From contig NC_063150.1 of the NCBI RefSeq assembly GCF_020921035.1, forward strand, positions 4,588,001 through 4,652,000: 64,000 nucleotides of DNA, read 5' to 3'. Both the position numbers and the translations under genes were made by a program. The notes beneath the pieces are model-generated. The model was not told the DNA's origin and made no database searches. It was given only the letters and a program-made list of their open reading frames with translations. Of this stretch, positions 34,773 to 47,443 are shown piece after piece (position 1 is the stretch's first letter; every line of letters starts with the position of its first letter). This DNA comes from Rhodamnia argentea (taxonomy: Eukaryota; Streptophyta; Magnoliopsida; Myrtales; Myrtaceae).

Positions 34773-36278
34773 TTATTCCTTCCACACGGGGATGATGCCT
34801 TGTGCCGCCAGACGCTTTTCAACCCAAAAGACGACATGCTTCCCCGTGATTCTTTTCTCATCCACAAGAAATGGCTCAACGGTGCTCGCTTCCGAGCCGT
34901 GGGAGGACAACGCGAACCCTTTCGGGCCTTCCAAAAGCAGAGAATAAAAATGAGTTGAGTGCAGTCGATGCACGAAATCAGAATGTGAAGAAGCAGAGAG
35001 AGAGCGAACGATACCGGTGAGGTCACCCTTAGGAAAGAAGGCCCAGAATATGTAACGATTCCCCTCTTTTAGGAAGGAGCCCTCCAACTGCATATTCATG
35101 AAGAGCAATCAAATGGACCAGTGTGAGGTTGTGATGTGAGCAAAAGCCACTCGACAATTATCCTGTGAGCTACGGAAGAAGCACACAGGTAAAGAAATTT
35201 TCCAAAACTGACCCTGTTATCCTGGAAAGAGAGTTCAATTTCAGAGAGGTCATCTTGGGATTGGAGGATTTCTAGTAGGGGAGGGATCACTTCCTCCTCC
35301 ATGAGCTGAGGAAGCGGTTTCGCCGGCACTTTCCCTGGAGCTTTAGGTTTTGCCAGTGCCGCCGCCGCTTTTGGAGCAGCTTTCGCTTCCTTTGTCTCTG
35401 TGGTGGCTGGTATAGAGGGGGAAAGACCAAAAGCATTTCATTTCTCTATTTTAAAGAGCACGGTTAGATGGTTAAAAGCTCAGTCCAACTCAATCAAGGC
35501 TTGAAGGCAAGAATGCAGAGGATATACCGGTGGAAGTCGATTCTTGGACGGCAGAGCAGGCGACAATTCTCGGTGAAGCCACTGCTAATCTGCACACCAT
35601 CTGTTGCACCATGAAGATCATTGTCAGTTGCAAGTCTACACAAGCAATAACTTTGCCCAAAACTTTCATCAAAACACCAGCTTTCATTTTCTATCTTTTT
35701 CTCCCAGCCCAAAGCGCAAAAAGAGTTGAATTGGCATTGTCTGACTGTTCATCAAGGGCCTTTGAACTCCATTTCCATTTCAAAGAGAATCAAGAAGAGG
35801 GAAGGAAAACTGTGACTGCCGTTATCTCCTTGAAGTCAAGTTGAAACTTGTTCAAAAGCTTTCCTTTTTACAAGAAGCTCACGCCTTCGCTATCTTTTGC
35901 GCAGCAGACACAGATTTTTCACAGCAACTTCACATCAACATAGAACAAAGCCACAGTATCCAATTCAAACGTTGCTACAGTCTGCAGTTGCATAAAGATA
36001 ACCATCCTCTTCGCATCACAAAGAATTGGCAGGACCCACCGAACTCTTTTTGGCAAAGATAAGGGAAAAAAGCATTCTTCTTTCGCTCCGATGAAATCGC
36101 AATCTGAACTTGAACAAGCAAGCACACGTGAACAAAACTCTTGAAAAATGATGAGTTTTTCACATACCGTGGAGGGACTGGCAGATTTCACAGTGTGAGT
36201 AAAATACGAAGACGACGATGAAGAAACGAAGCCGGAGACTCCCACTGCTTGTCTTCCGAGTGTTGCGGCCATTTGCAT
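34773..36278 (-). CDS. ndhV: NdhV-like chloroplast NDH subunit (DUF2996), 5 exons
   Basis: NdhV belongs to the chloroplast NADH dehydrogenase-like complex, which carries out cyclic electron flow around photosystem I; it helps stabilise the electron-donor side. Exons (minus): 36278-36168, 35600-35528, 35406-35213, 35087-35015, 34927-34773, giving 201 aa in one frame. The first 75 residues form a Ser/Ala-rich plastid transit peptide (GVSGFVSSSSSSYFTH, ASPRIVACSAVQESTST). An Ala/Lys/Pro linker is followed by the DUF2996 core: PLPQLMEEEVIPPLLEIL, LSEIELSFQDNRLEGSF, YIFWAFFPKGDLTGPKGF, STVEPFLVDEK and WVEKRLAAQGIIPVWKE at the end. Exon 2 was placed at the acceptor before ATGGTG because only that choice keeps frame with both neighbours. 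A second ATG two codons on (36272) could equally be the start. Confidence 0.82.
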
Positions 36279-37522
36279 CTCGAGAACAGAGCATCCACCA
36301 AACCGAACAGAACTTTCAGGAACTGTACAAATCCGCTACCATTGAAGAACGAGCAGCCCCATCAAAATATTGAAGACTCAAGTCTCGTTCTTTGGATCCG
36401 ACGGGCAAATGGGAACTAGTGTTTTTTTTTCCCCCTTTTCACAATTATTTATCTTTTGGCGCTAATGTGAAGATAGTGGTGAACTCAGCCAACAGCTAGT
36501 CCAGAGGAAGGAGTGAAGATACAGGCAAGAGGAGGGAATTCTCTCTCATCCACTCGGTGGCTCGTGAAATATATGCCACTGAATTCTCGAACGTTTTAAG
36601 CCCATGTGGGCATATGCAAATTGAAGAAAATACAACACCACCCGCAAAGAGAGAGAGAGGGAGAGATTTGTCTGGTCTCTGGGGAACTAAGCATTGGCCC
36701 AAAATTGCAGAAATTACGTGGGTTACATGATATTGTTTGTGAATTAGTCTCTAACTGCCTGATCAGTTAACTCTAGTTAAACTAATCTGAGACTAGCATT
36801 TCAGCTGATCAAGCAAATTTTACTCAACGTGTCCTCTCACTGACTGACCCCCAAAAAAATAAAAATGACCCATCTTTGCCATGTCGATTGTTTTCTGGTT
36901 TTTTTGCCCTTCAACATAGATTTCGATTTGGGCTACGATTTCCTATTGTTGTTTTCGAGTTCACACATTACCAGTGGCATGGAAAGAAAGTCTAAATCTC
37001 CAATGGAAGAACCAGCAATCAAACAGTATGTCTGTTTGGCTGATGTTGATCTCAAATTACCGCCAAGCATTCATAATATGTCAGCATTAATCTCATACAT
37101 GTATAGTAAAGTAAGAATTCCAACTCTGTTCTTGAAATGCAAATATGGTATCCACAGATGCGAAAGGTCAGCTATATGATCCGATTGATCGTGAGTTTGT
37201 GACCTGAGAGTCTCATTTTGTTCTAAAAAAAGAAACGGTGGAGATTTCAGAGATGTGCCAAGACAAGATGCAAAAGACGAATAGAATGAGGAGATTGATA
37301 GCGGGGTGGAACATAAACCATTCCTTCGCAGTAGGGATGGATGAATTCCACAATGAATCGTGCAGATAATCCAACATATAAATGATTAAGATCTGGCCCT
37401 AACGGGGAAAGTCGCATCTAGAGAGGTCCCTTCAGCCTCCAATAAATTGAAACGCCCCGTTTAAACTCTGACGGAGCAAAGACATCAAGTAATTCGTAGC
37501 GAGAGTCTTGATTGAGGCAATC
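36279..37522. other. intergenic between NdhV promoter and MUTYH 3' end
   Basis: Presumed NdhV promoter (GA-rich tract at 36645-36667). An open frame of 104 codons at 36865-37179 on + has no family resemblance. Nothing else was recognised. Confidence 0.45.
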
Positions 37523-40500
37523 TTATTGCTTTAATCTGCTTCTCCTCCTTGGTTGGGAACATTTGGGCAAACTGTTTTTCTTGAACTTCTCAACCGCAGC
37601 ATACACCTATAACAAGCAGATGAATTCAGGTTAAATAGGGTTACCACTAGAACCCCTGTGAAGCAGGAAATAGAGCTTCCACAGCAGTCTCAATGAAAGG
37701 ACTGAAGTCATAGCAACACAACAATGAATTAGCAGTTAACTTGCATGTTGAAGCTGAATACTGTCTCAGGCATCGACTTTTTGCTAAGTTCTGGTGAACC
37801 ATATTTCTGTCCAGCTTCGCTGACTGCATGCGCACTTATTATCGGATTGCTTGCACATGTGTGATAAATCAAAAATCGGTTTTCCAATTCTTCTTACAGC
37901 GAGAAATGGAAATCAGAATTGGGGTGAGCATAGAACCACGAAATAGCAAACAATTTGCATTTACTTCTGTAAGACGTTCTTCAATTCAGTTTCATACATA
38001 AAGTTCTAGAGATTCTTAAGTTCTGGTGTTCAAAATGATTCGTCAACTACATGGAAATGAACCATACACTCTAGCAATACTGTCTTATTACCGATTGTTC
38101 AGGTACCTTAGAAGGAAATCAAGGAAATAGCAAGTTGTCTCAAAATCATCATATCTATGTATGTGAATTTAATCACTTGCCTTCCTGACTCCAGACGTCA
38201 ATCCCAAGCTAGAAAGAGCCTCGCTGTCCACATATTTCCATGTCAATGTTTTCTTGCCGTGCTTCCTAAAGAAACTCGTCTCATCTTCAAACCAACAAAC
38301 AGAAGAGTTGGTAGTCACGTCGTTTACAAAGACATTCATGCAAAGTTGCCCTTAGAAAAATCAGACAAGTAGACATATTGAATTGCTTGTAAATTGATAA
38401 AACATGGTACCCTATCTTTCCTTCGAGAACTGAGGCTTACCAGTTGACTTCTCAGAACCATGTTATCTACAGTTCACAACAATTACAGACTACTACAAAC
38501 TAGACCATCCATGTTTAAGCATGTACTATTGATGGAGCTTCTCTTTTACACTTCAATTGTAGGGAGGAAGTGATCTACTTGAACTTTACTTACAATGGAA
38601 TGTGTGGTAGAGATGCCTTACCTTTGAGACGTAACACCAACAACTCCACAAATATCCTGAGACGAATATGTGAAAAAATATGGACAAAATCTCCAACATC
38701 TTCCCTTGTAATCGGGATGCATATTGTGGAGTTAAGTCCAAAAGATTGTTCCAGAAAATGATCAATTGCTTCCCTTCTTGCATCTGAGTCAGCTTCATCC
38801 TTCAGCATTACCGATGGGAACTCCCAGAGACCAGCAAGCAAACCCTCATCTGGCCTTTTCACGAGAAGGTATCCACTTTCAGAACTGTCACTGGCGAATG
38901 CATCTTCACCTCTTAATATCTGCACAACGCAAACCGCAGAAAATTCCTCTCTTTGTTTTGTCTTGACTCCTTTAGAAGGATAATCTGTGACCGTTACAGA
39001 TTCATCCTTTCTGGAAATTGACAGTGCCTGACATTGGATGGAGATAGGGCAAGAAAAACAGCTTGGATTCAATGGAGTGCAAGCAGTTGCACCAAGTTCC
39101 ATGAGGGACTGGTTAAAATCCCCAGGTCGATCTGGATCAACTAGTTGAGCGGCTAATTTCCTGATCCAGAGCAAATTTGAATGATGCAGCTATATAAAGA
39201 ATGAGAAACATAGTTACAAGCGACAGCAATTGTCCCCTGCATTGTCGGGACATACGAGGAAAAATATAGCAATGTAACCTTTAAAGATACAATTTGATCT
39301 CATGATGCATAGAGTCGTGTCTATCAATTTGTTACTGAGGATTTAAATTGAAGAGAGATTCATGAGGCTAATGACAGTCATAACAATTCTAAAATCCACA
39401 AATAAACGAGAAAGCTTTTTGACTGAGGAACTTTAAATTTCAAATTTAAACAGGATAAGTCCACATCCCAGAAAGGATCAGGTGTGAAGTTAGAGAGGCA
39501 CAGGTTGAGAGTCAAATGGTACAGACAATGAACTGACTCCCCTTGCCTAGATTTTGTAGTGAACTAACAATTATTATGCATTGAAGGACGAACTGCCAGA
39601 TGATAGAAATTTTAATGAACAAAAGAGTCAGGTACTGCAGCTCAAGTTAAAAAAAAAAATGCAAAAATGTCAATATTGGCAATAGCATTTGGAGTTAAAG
39701 TAATTCATCTTATGAGAGATAATATCCAAAATAACCAACTGCTCACCAAAAGCTTTTTACAGTAGCTGAGTCTTTTGGATTTGCAGAGATAGCCTTCAAC
39801 CTAGCAAGCACTCTAACTACATTCCCATCAACCACCGGCACCACCTGATGGATCAAAGTTTAAAATTATTCCTCAAATGGAAAAAATTAATAACTGGAAA
39901 AGTTGCGCACCTCATTAAACGCTATCGAGGCAATTGCACCTGCTGTATAATCACCGATTCCAGGAATCTTTCGGAGTGCACCGACAGTCCTGGGAAATCC
40001 TTCTCCACCAGCAACAATCATCTGTGCCCCCTAACAACATAAATGGGGAGTAAGCTGCAAGCACATGCCCTGGCATGGAGGTAAAGTAATTTTACGTGTG
40101 CAATACATGTGATTCTTCATTTTTTTAGCTCCGTCATTTTCCAGTTTCAGAGACGCATATCTGGTCATCATCACAACTTGAAACAAACAAAGCACAATTA
40201 AGAAACTAAAAGCAGAAAGCACCAAGGACAAATAAATGTGCCTCAAGGAAAGGATCATACTAACATATTGAATCAATAGATCATAATATCACTCCCTATC
40301 CAGAAATCAAGCAAGCATGAAAATTTAAAACTGTGCATTCCATACCAAGTGAAAGTGTAAGGTCCCATCATGTATGCCATGATATTATGTTCTAAGAGTG
40401 AACAAAGATGCGCAACAAAAAATATCACGACCAGAGCTGAGCTTACCTCTAAGAGGAAACGTGCCCGCCTATAATAGCCCAGACCAGCCCACATCTCATT

Positions 40501-41854
40501 CACCTCCTGCACAAGAATAAAAACATTCATCTAAAACTCAACAAAAAATGAGATTTCAACAAATTAAGTTTAAATAACTCAGTAAGCACGTTTGGGTACA
40601 CAAGCATTCGAGGACATCAACATTCCTAAAGTAGATCACTTCAGAACCTACGATTTATTCAAAACCTTAACTATATGGGCATCAAGATGGATACAGGATT
40701 TTGAGCCGCAGTTCTCAATATAATCCTTCTGAGATTGGAAGACCAAGAAACTGAAGAGACCTAATTTAGGACTTAGCTCAAGCATATCTCAAGAGACAAC
40801 TCAAATAAGCTAAAACAGGAGGAGAAAAAAAAAAGGAACATTTGCAAAAGGTATCAATTGCTCTTCGGCATAACAACATGTGCCCCCGAACTAGCTAAAG
40901 AAATATGTATTAGATGGCACTATACAGGTGGTCCAAGAGCCCCTCAAGCACTCACTTTATCGTTTGATGGGAAAAGAAGTATCCACACAAGAGTTAGATG
41001 GTTAAACTGAAAACCAGCTAACTGACAGTAAATATATGTCTGCTTGAAAGTTTTCTACTTTCCCTAGAGGATCCTTCCCCAGCATTTCCACCAATGATGA
41101 ACTACGCAGATGAAGAACCAAAGTTCACATTTTGCTTCATATAAAGTAGTCGCAACACTCCAGCCCGCCATTGAGGAGATAAAAGCTAATGTTTGGTTGT
41201 CTTGGAAACATAGTCCTCGAATTTTTGTAAGCCAAAAAGTTACCCACCCACTACCATATCCATCATGAAGGATATGTACTACCTCGATCAGAAACCAGGC
41301 AAATAGAAAAGATCACATACAAAAGAACTTCAAAATAAATTAACCACCTCTAGAGAAGCAGAGGCGAGATGGTGAAGAGAAGGCCACTTGAGCATCCACC
41401 GGTTGTAGTAGTCGATGACAGTCTGAACCCTCGTCTGTTGCAGCATCACCTCAGACACCCACACCCCATAAGCCCTCCTATCTTCTTCTTCATCTTTATC
41501 TTCTTGTGCATTCCCAGTATTGCCCTCGCTACCCCTCGTCCTCCATGGAAGGTCCCTCCCGTTGAGGTCGTACCACTCCAAGAGCGAAGCTCTGACACCA
41601 CTCACCTCTTCTCTAGTGAACGAGAAGTCTTCGATGTCCGGTGCTTCCGATTCTTGTCCAAGTGTCAATGCCTTCGGCGGGTTCCTCTCTCTTCGCGGTC
41701 TCTTCTTCCCGGGACTGTCATTGTCGCTCGCATTCACTTTCATGCGGGCACTCTTCTTCTTGGGCTGCGATGGTTTGTTGTTCTTCATTGTGGCGTGATT
41801 GTTGAACTGGGATTGGAACGCGATTCTTGGAGCAGAAAGGAAGTGACTTTTCAT
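37523..41854 (-). CDS. MYH: adenine DNA glycosylase MUTYH, 7 exons
   Basis: Removes adenine mispaired with 8-oxoguanine, starting base-excision repair in nucleus or organelles. Exons (minus): 41854-41348, 40506-40447, 40030-39911, 39844-39747, 39160-38622, 38284-38181, 37606-37523; 503 aa in frame. A basic N-terminal extension ([20 protein letters not shown]) looks nuclear. The catalytic domain has [18 protein letters not shown] (Glu135), the helix-hairpin-helix [20 protein letters not shown], and [15 protein letters not shown] with the catalytic Asp235. The iron-sulfur loop is complete: Cys289, 296, 299, 305 (C-x6-C-x2-C-x5-C). The C-terminal 8-oxoG-recognition (NUDIX-like) domain has [18 protein letters not shown], and [20 protein letters not shown] in exon 6. 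Exon 6 ends AAG|GCAAGT, a textbook GC donor. The last exon encodes a basic tail. Confidence 0.93.
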
Positions 41855-41931
41855 TCACCGGAGCTTCTTCGACTCCGAAACATGCGTTCCGTTGGTCGAG
41901 CCTCTCCAGTAAAGATCGAATTTTTTTCGTG

Positions 41932-41967
<36 letters not shown>

Positions 41968-42644
41968 GTCTTTGTTTTGGCGTCTAGGAGTTCTATTTGA
42001 AACATCCACTGTCCTGTATGGTTCTTGTCCGTACACTTTCGGGTCGAGCTAAGGTGCAGATCCAATGAGAAAATAAATGATTGTTTAGACTCGGTTAAAA
42101 ATCCATTCTTGAACTAGTTTTGTATTTAGATTGTCGGACGGCAAGCTCATCTGCAGAGCACATAGGATCTGAGGCGGATTCTATAATCTGAACCCTAAAC
42201 TATGTGTCATTTATTAAAGGTAATCATGCTCATCGTCAAATTATCAGCTGTCCTGATTAAGTAATGTCTAATAGATAGCCATTTTTCGTTTTTTTTTTTT
42301 TTTTTTGGTGTTGTTGCTAGAGGGTGTGTATATAACAGCACAGTCCTCTCCTACGGAAAGTATGTTAAACTATTGCTATTATGTTACTTGATTGTGGAAA
42401 GGAAATGAAAGCACAACAGAAGAATACAACGCGAATGAGAGAGAGAGAGAGAGAGAGAGAGAGTATCCAAGCTCAGTAAAACACCATATAAGGGGAAAAC
42501 CATAAAGCTCAGTAGACACCAGACAAAGCAAGCCAGAGAAATGAGCAACCTCCTTCCTATTCACTCTTCTCTGCATGAACTCTCTCCAAAACAATGTGCA
42601 TATATTAAAGTGACTCAATGTACAACATTTGGTGCAAGTGTGAC
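41855..42644. other. divergent/convergent spacer with GA microsatellites
   Basis: The MUTYH leader contains a (GA)n tract at 41934-41964, about 80-110 bp upstream of its ATG. A second (GA)n tract lies at 42435-42463, downstream of the FAM210-like gene. A poly-T run is at 42290-42306. No gene was seen. Confidence 0.55.
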
Positions 42645-44800
42645 TTACTTTCCCCATCTCGATAGGATGAGCAAGCCTGCTATAGTCAAACATGTCGAAG
42701 CCACTATCGACACAGCCAGTGCAAAGGCGTACACGGGGTTAGGGAAATTGAAATAGTTCTGGATTCTTTTCAGTCCTTTGTCAATTACAGGTGCCAGCGC
42801 GGCTGGCCCAGCGATGCGAAATGGCCTCATCACGTTGTTCCCGGTCCACATCAATATGACAATCTGCAGAGCAGTCGAGGGCAAATTCAAGTGAGACATC
42901 CAAAAGACTCCCTTCAGTTCGAAGTATAACGTGTCAATAACAACTAGGCCAGAAACTAAGCGGAAGCAAAAGAAATGGCAACACCACAAAAACGACAAGC
43001 ACATTGTCACGAGGAATGACCTTCCTTTGCATTTGGGGAAAAACAGCACGACATTAATCTAAAGCCAGTAGCCTGTGTGTTCAGATCAGAAAGGCAGAAA
43101 TTTAGAATAATAATCCTCCTGTAATGAAAGGATTCCATGGATACAAATTAAACCCATTCTTACTTTTATCAATTTCTATTGGGGCAATCAAGATTGCACG
43201 CTGTTTCTTCAACATCCTATAAAGAAATCACTACTCAAGAACTTGATGACTTAACCAAGCTGCTCAAGCTTTTTATTAATTGAAACTAACTGGTGTGCTG
43301 GTCATTTCATTTTGAGTTCATGAGCTTTCAATGTAGATCATTAATCAATCTAACTTCAAGCCATCTTTCGTCTTCGTCACCTGCATAGCGACTCTACATA
43401 GCCATCATCAATAGGGATAGATAAAGAGAGAAATGCATCAACTTTACCCAAAAAGCATAGTCCAGTACCATATCCAAATCTAAAGAACTTGAATGAATGT
43501 CAGTAATTGCATAAAACCACAGGCATGCAGTAATTGCATGAGAAAAGCATAGTCCACCTCTACATCCAATTTGAAGAACCGAATCGACAACGTGAAGAAA
43601 ATGCGCAAGCTCAAGGCAAGGACACCTTAAGTTTTTTTGGTCGGAGGACGCCTTAAGTCGACGAAGAACAAAATCAGCTTCTTCCCATTGCCATACATGC
43701 TCAGGGACTATGAGTCCAAGTCCTCAAACTTCAGGCTCAGAAATGAATAATCAACGCCAATTACACAGATGTCTGACAAGACACGACCTTCATATAGACC
43801 TTTTGCTTTAAAGGTGTTAAATCTGTCACCCGACCAAATCAAGACATAGAACTAACGAACCCAATGGGCAGATTACTGGACACTAAAAACTGCTAAAGCC
43901 CTTGTTAAACCAATCGAACTTAGGTATCACCCCACATAAGAAACTCATTTGTAGCATAAGACTTGCTTACCCCTAGTAGCGCCTGAAGATTGGCTGCAGG
44001 ATTCTTCCCCATGCTCTTCTCATAGCCAACAAATGCAAGAATGAAAAATGTGGTGTATGTAACACCGTCGAACAATCCATAAGCAAGTACTGCCACAAGC
44101 CCAAGCTTTGCCAATTTGGAGCTCATTTCAGCTGAGTGAGCCTGATGCAAGGTTAATTCATTAACCGGGAATGTACCTTGCGTGAAGGCCATCAAAAATT
44201 AACATTTCTAAGAATTCTATCAAGTATTCCGACTTCCCTTTCGCCGAAGAACTTTCTCAAAACTGAATTCTACAACAATGCATAAAGGCCCACCTAAAAG
44301 TTTCCCATCAACTCGACATGGAAAACAGACGGAATCAATGAGAGTACTTAGAAAAGAGACGATTACCGTCCATTTGCTCCAAAACCCTGTGCTCTGCTGG
44401 CTCTGCAATTTCCCCCAATTGAAATTGTAAAAAATTCAGGTTCACTATACAGAAAGAAAACGGATTACAGCAAAAGGGTCTACAAAACCGTCAGTTTTGT
44501 ACTACAGAAAGACATAGTTACTAGCGATGGATGATCTCCGTCCGAGGGATTTTCACCTGCAGCTCCCTCATTGAGAGAGCATTTGACGCAAAGGTTCGAA
44601 CTTGAGGGCAAAGAAACACAGTACTCGTCTCGTTGCTTCGGTATCTGAGGATGATGGGCGTTCGCTCCACGAATCAAGAAAGAAGGGTTGGTCCTGAACT
44701 CGATTTTATCAGCTGGGGAGGCAGCTTTTTGGTTGTGGGTGATGGATTTTGATTTTATCAGAGACCGAGGAAGATGGGGGTGCAAAGCAGCGGACATCAT
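42645..44800 (-). CDS. FAM210/DUF1279 organellar membrane protein, 4 exons
   Basis: Exons (minus): 44800-44522, 44402-44367, 44141-43971, 42863-42645; 234 aa in frame. The first 90 residues are a Ser/Pro/Lys-rich targeting region without conserved motifs. The DUF1279 core follows: GFWSKWT, AHSAEMSSKLAKLGLVAVLAYG, FDGVTYTTFFILAFVGYE, VILMWTGNNVMRPFRIAG, ALAPVIDKGLKRIQ and NFPNPVYAFALAVSIVAS. Two membrane spans are evident (around LGLVAVLAYGLFDGVTYTTFF and VYAFALAVSIVASTCLTIAG). Animal FAM210 proteins are mitochondrial; plant members are predicted plastid or mitochondrial and their role is not established. Exon 2 is only 36 nt. The start could be either of two adjacent ATGs (44800 or 44797). 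Confidence 0.83.
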
Positions 44801-45799
44801 GTTTGTGCATTCGCTGTTCAGTCAGTCACTCTCCCAGTCTCACGCAGCTACCGACTCGAACAGACACGGACGAAAGGAACAGCCGTCGACCCACCCCGAC
44901 TCGAGGATGTTCGGTTCAATCTGATCTTCTCGTTTGCAATTTTGGTTCTCTTCTCGTATTTTCCGTTAACGGTTGAAGTTTTTTACCATCCAGACAAAGG
45001 TTTGTCCTTTCAGAAACTATAGAGACCATTATCTGAATCGAACTAAAATTTGGTCAAAGCCTGTAAAATACGACTCAAAATATACTAGCGTTTAGAAGTC
45101 GCCTACCCAAAAATCAGAATTCTTGCATTTCATCAAGATTAAAGAGATAACCCGAATCATGACAAGTCACAATTTTTCAAGAAATTAAGTACACTCATGC
45201 TGTAAACCTAAGGTGGTTCCAGTTCCATATTGCTCCTCACCTCGCCGTGGTCCGAATTTTTAGGGCAGGCAACAAGTGAACAATCTGTCATCATCGTTGT
45301 TCATGGAAAGAGATGTATCACGCCTCTTGGTAGGCCGCAAGTTTGCCATCTCTTACAACAAGAGATTCTAAATCCAGGGTCATACAGTGAGTCGGCTCTG
45401 ACTGTGTTTGCAGACAGTCTAAAAGTAAGCACAGCCATTGTTTACTCCCATCTGTGTATAGAACACAACTGCCTCCATCTCATGCTTTGTGAATGAGTTA
45501 AACAGTAAAGGCATGTTCAGTTGTATACAAAGGGCATAGCAAAAAGATGCATGTCAAGTTTGTTCTCACACCATTCAAGAGAGACACGAAAGGTTGATAA
45601 CACTGTACTAGACGATGTCAACCACGACATGAGCGAAAGGAAACACCCTTCTTTTATCAATCAATGTGCTTAAGTTGCGGTCATCAGTATGGTTACATTA
45701 CTCTAGGTGTTTAAAAAAAAAAAAAAAAAAATCAGACTCAAAAGCAAAAGAGCAGCTTCGCCAAGTCATTAAGCATCTGATGTCTGCAATGCGAAAAAT
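44801..45799. other. intergenic, no recognised gene
   Basis: Presumed FAM210 promoter and 3' flank of the next gene. Small open frames are present (45230-45496 on +) but none is family-like. A poly-A run lies at 45713-45730. Confidence 0.45.
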
Positions 45800-46980
45800 T
45801 CAGCCTTCGACCTGCAATTAGGAAGATAGTTTTCCATGAGAAAGTCATCACAAACAGCGCATCGTACTGTTATGACAGTTTCCATTTAGGTATTTCCCAA
45901 AATCTCCATCATGGATCTTGTCATGCCTTAATCAGAACTTGTCATGCCTTAATCAGAACTTGATACATGTAGGAAAGAGTCGAAACCCAGTCACAGATGT
46001 AAGTACTGGAAATCTAAAATCCTTAGGCTTGTGACCACCATACTTACTACTATCTTAAAGTTCCAATGACAACAACTGCATACAAATCCAACCCACAGCA
46101 AGCCCGTCTTTTGCATGCTTATGCAATTCAGTACAATACATAAACCAGACAGTCCTGCAAAGGATACCAAAAACATACTTCGGAAATCTCCAATTGCTAC
46201 ACAAATCATAAATCACCCGGCATCAAATGAAGCAACAACCACCTTATGTTATCAATTCCACAAGCCAAATGGAAGCACACATCATTTCCAATGCCCAGAT
46301 CATGTTGTGATATTCCAGGGACTCATCCCTCAGTTCAGTTTCACAGGTAAATTACAGGGAAATCAGAGTTGTTTCTTGGTCACGACCAGCTAAAGCTAAA
46401 GTTACATTTTCGTAACAGTCCAAGGGATTGGTTTACTTTTTGGACATTCTAAAATGTAATACTAAATGCCAGAACTGAAAAAAGAAATCTACCAACCGCC
46501 ATTTGGGCAACTAGTAGATCAACCCAGAAGAACATGTTCAACTCCTAACGAACAGGAGAGTCTACACATCACAGACAAATGCCCAATTGGATGATGACCG
46601 CTCCGACACATTACAGTTTTACATCCAACAATGTCCCATCAAAACGAATTTGTAAAACCACAAATAAAACAACAGACGAACGCGAAGTACCTGGGCAGGT
46701 TTGGACTCTGACGAAGGGACCGACTCGAGATTCGAAATTCTGGCTTCCAATGCATCGAACTTCTCCTTCATCTGCACCGATCCCAACAAGAAGAACACGC
46801 ATCCATATTCATGACCAAAAGGCGAAGCGAGAACAACTTCGATAAGTTATCGACAATCACACGTACCTCAGCAGAAAGGGCATAGCGATCGACCCAGAGG
46901 TCCCTCCACACCAATTGGGAAATCGCAGCACCTGTCACTGAGAGCCCTAATCCGAACCACAGCAACCTCGTTCTCAACAT
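45800..46980 (-). CDS. small single-span membrane protein with short coiled coil, 3 exons
   Basis: Exons (minus): 46980-46867, 46771-46691, 45811-45800, giving 68 aa. Residues 5-25 are hydrophobic (LLWFGLGLSVTGAAISQLVW), followed by RDLWVDRYALSAEMKEKFD and a short amphipathic helix (FDALEARISNLESV). It ends SKPAQVEG. I believe proteins of this form are conserved in land plants, but I know no assigned function; an organelle inner-membrane location is plausible. The last exon encodes only V-E-G and the TGA. It is supported by exact splice signals and by the family-like end, but is the least certain part. If intron 2 were retained the protein would gain only a short unrelated tail. Confidence 0.68.
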
Positions 46981-47443
46981 TGCCTTCGACCCAATTCGAT
47001 TTGTTACAGAGAGACGACGGAATCACCAGAAAGGCAATTTTTTTTTTTGTTTTTTGCTGCAGAGAGAGAGAGAGAGAGTGCTGTCAATTGTCCAAGACGA
47101 GAAATAACGGAGCGGGCAAGGAGCAGCGGGCCGGGTTGGAGCCCGCCATTTTATATTGTTTATTTTTTCTCCTCCCTGAATTTTTGCCAGGCTGAAAACT
47201 TCCCGCACGTTACTTTCACGGAAACTCTGGATGCATTCGGAGCATACGAGCTGGCGCCATCTTTGTCGTTCCACGTGATCTAATGGCGGAGATGGAGATG
47301 GCTCACGTGACCGCATCTATACGAGGTTTGCTCGACGTCTCGACATATTTCAATCATGGATGCGCAATTCGCATTTAAGAATCGACTAAAAACAAAACAA
47401 CATCAACGACTGCCAAATCAAACGAACACAACAACTTTTGTGC
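46981..47443. other. leader and promoter of the small membrane protein gene
   Basis: A (GA)n tract is at 47061-47079 in the leader. Sequence at 47225-47290 (gcattcggagcatacgag ... cacgtgatc) resembles 56085-56160 downstream of the intact bZIP-like gene, so a duplication seems to have included this flank. Confidence 0.45.

Noticed and set aside
35528-35592. Alternative acceptor for NdhV exon 2 after GTGTGCAG
   Set aside because: It leaves the wrong phase for exon 3. The acceptor at 35600 keeps the frame through all five exons.
42435-42463. GA tract as promoter element of the FAM210-like gene
   Set aside because: It lies downstream of the stop codon on that gene's strand.
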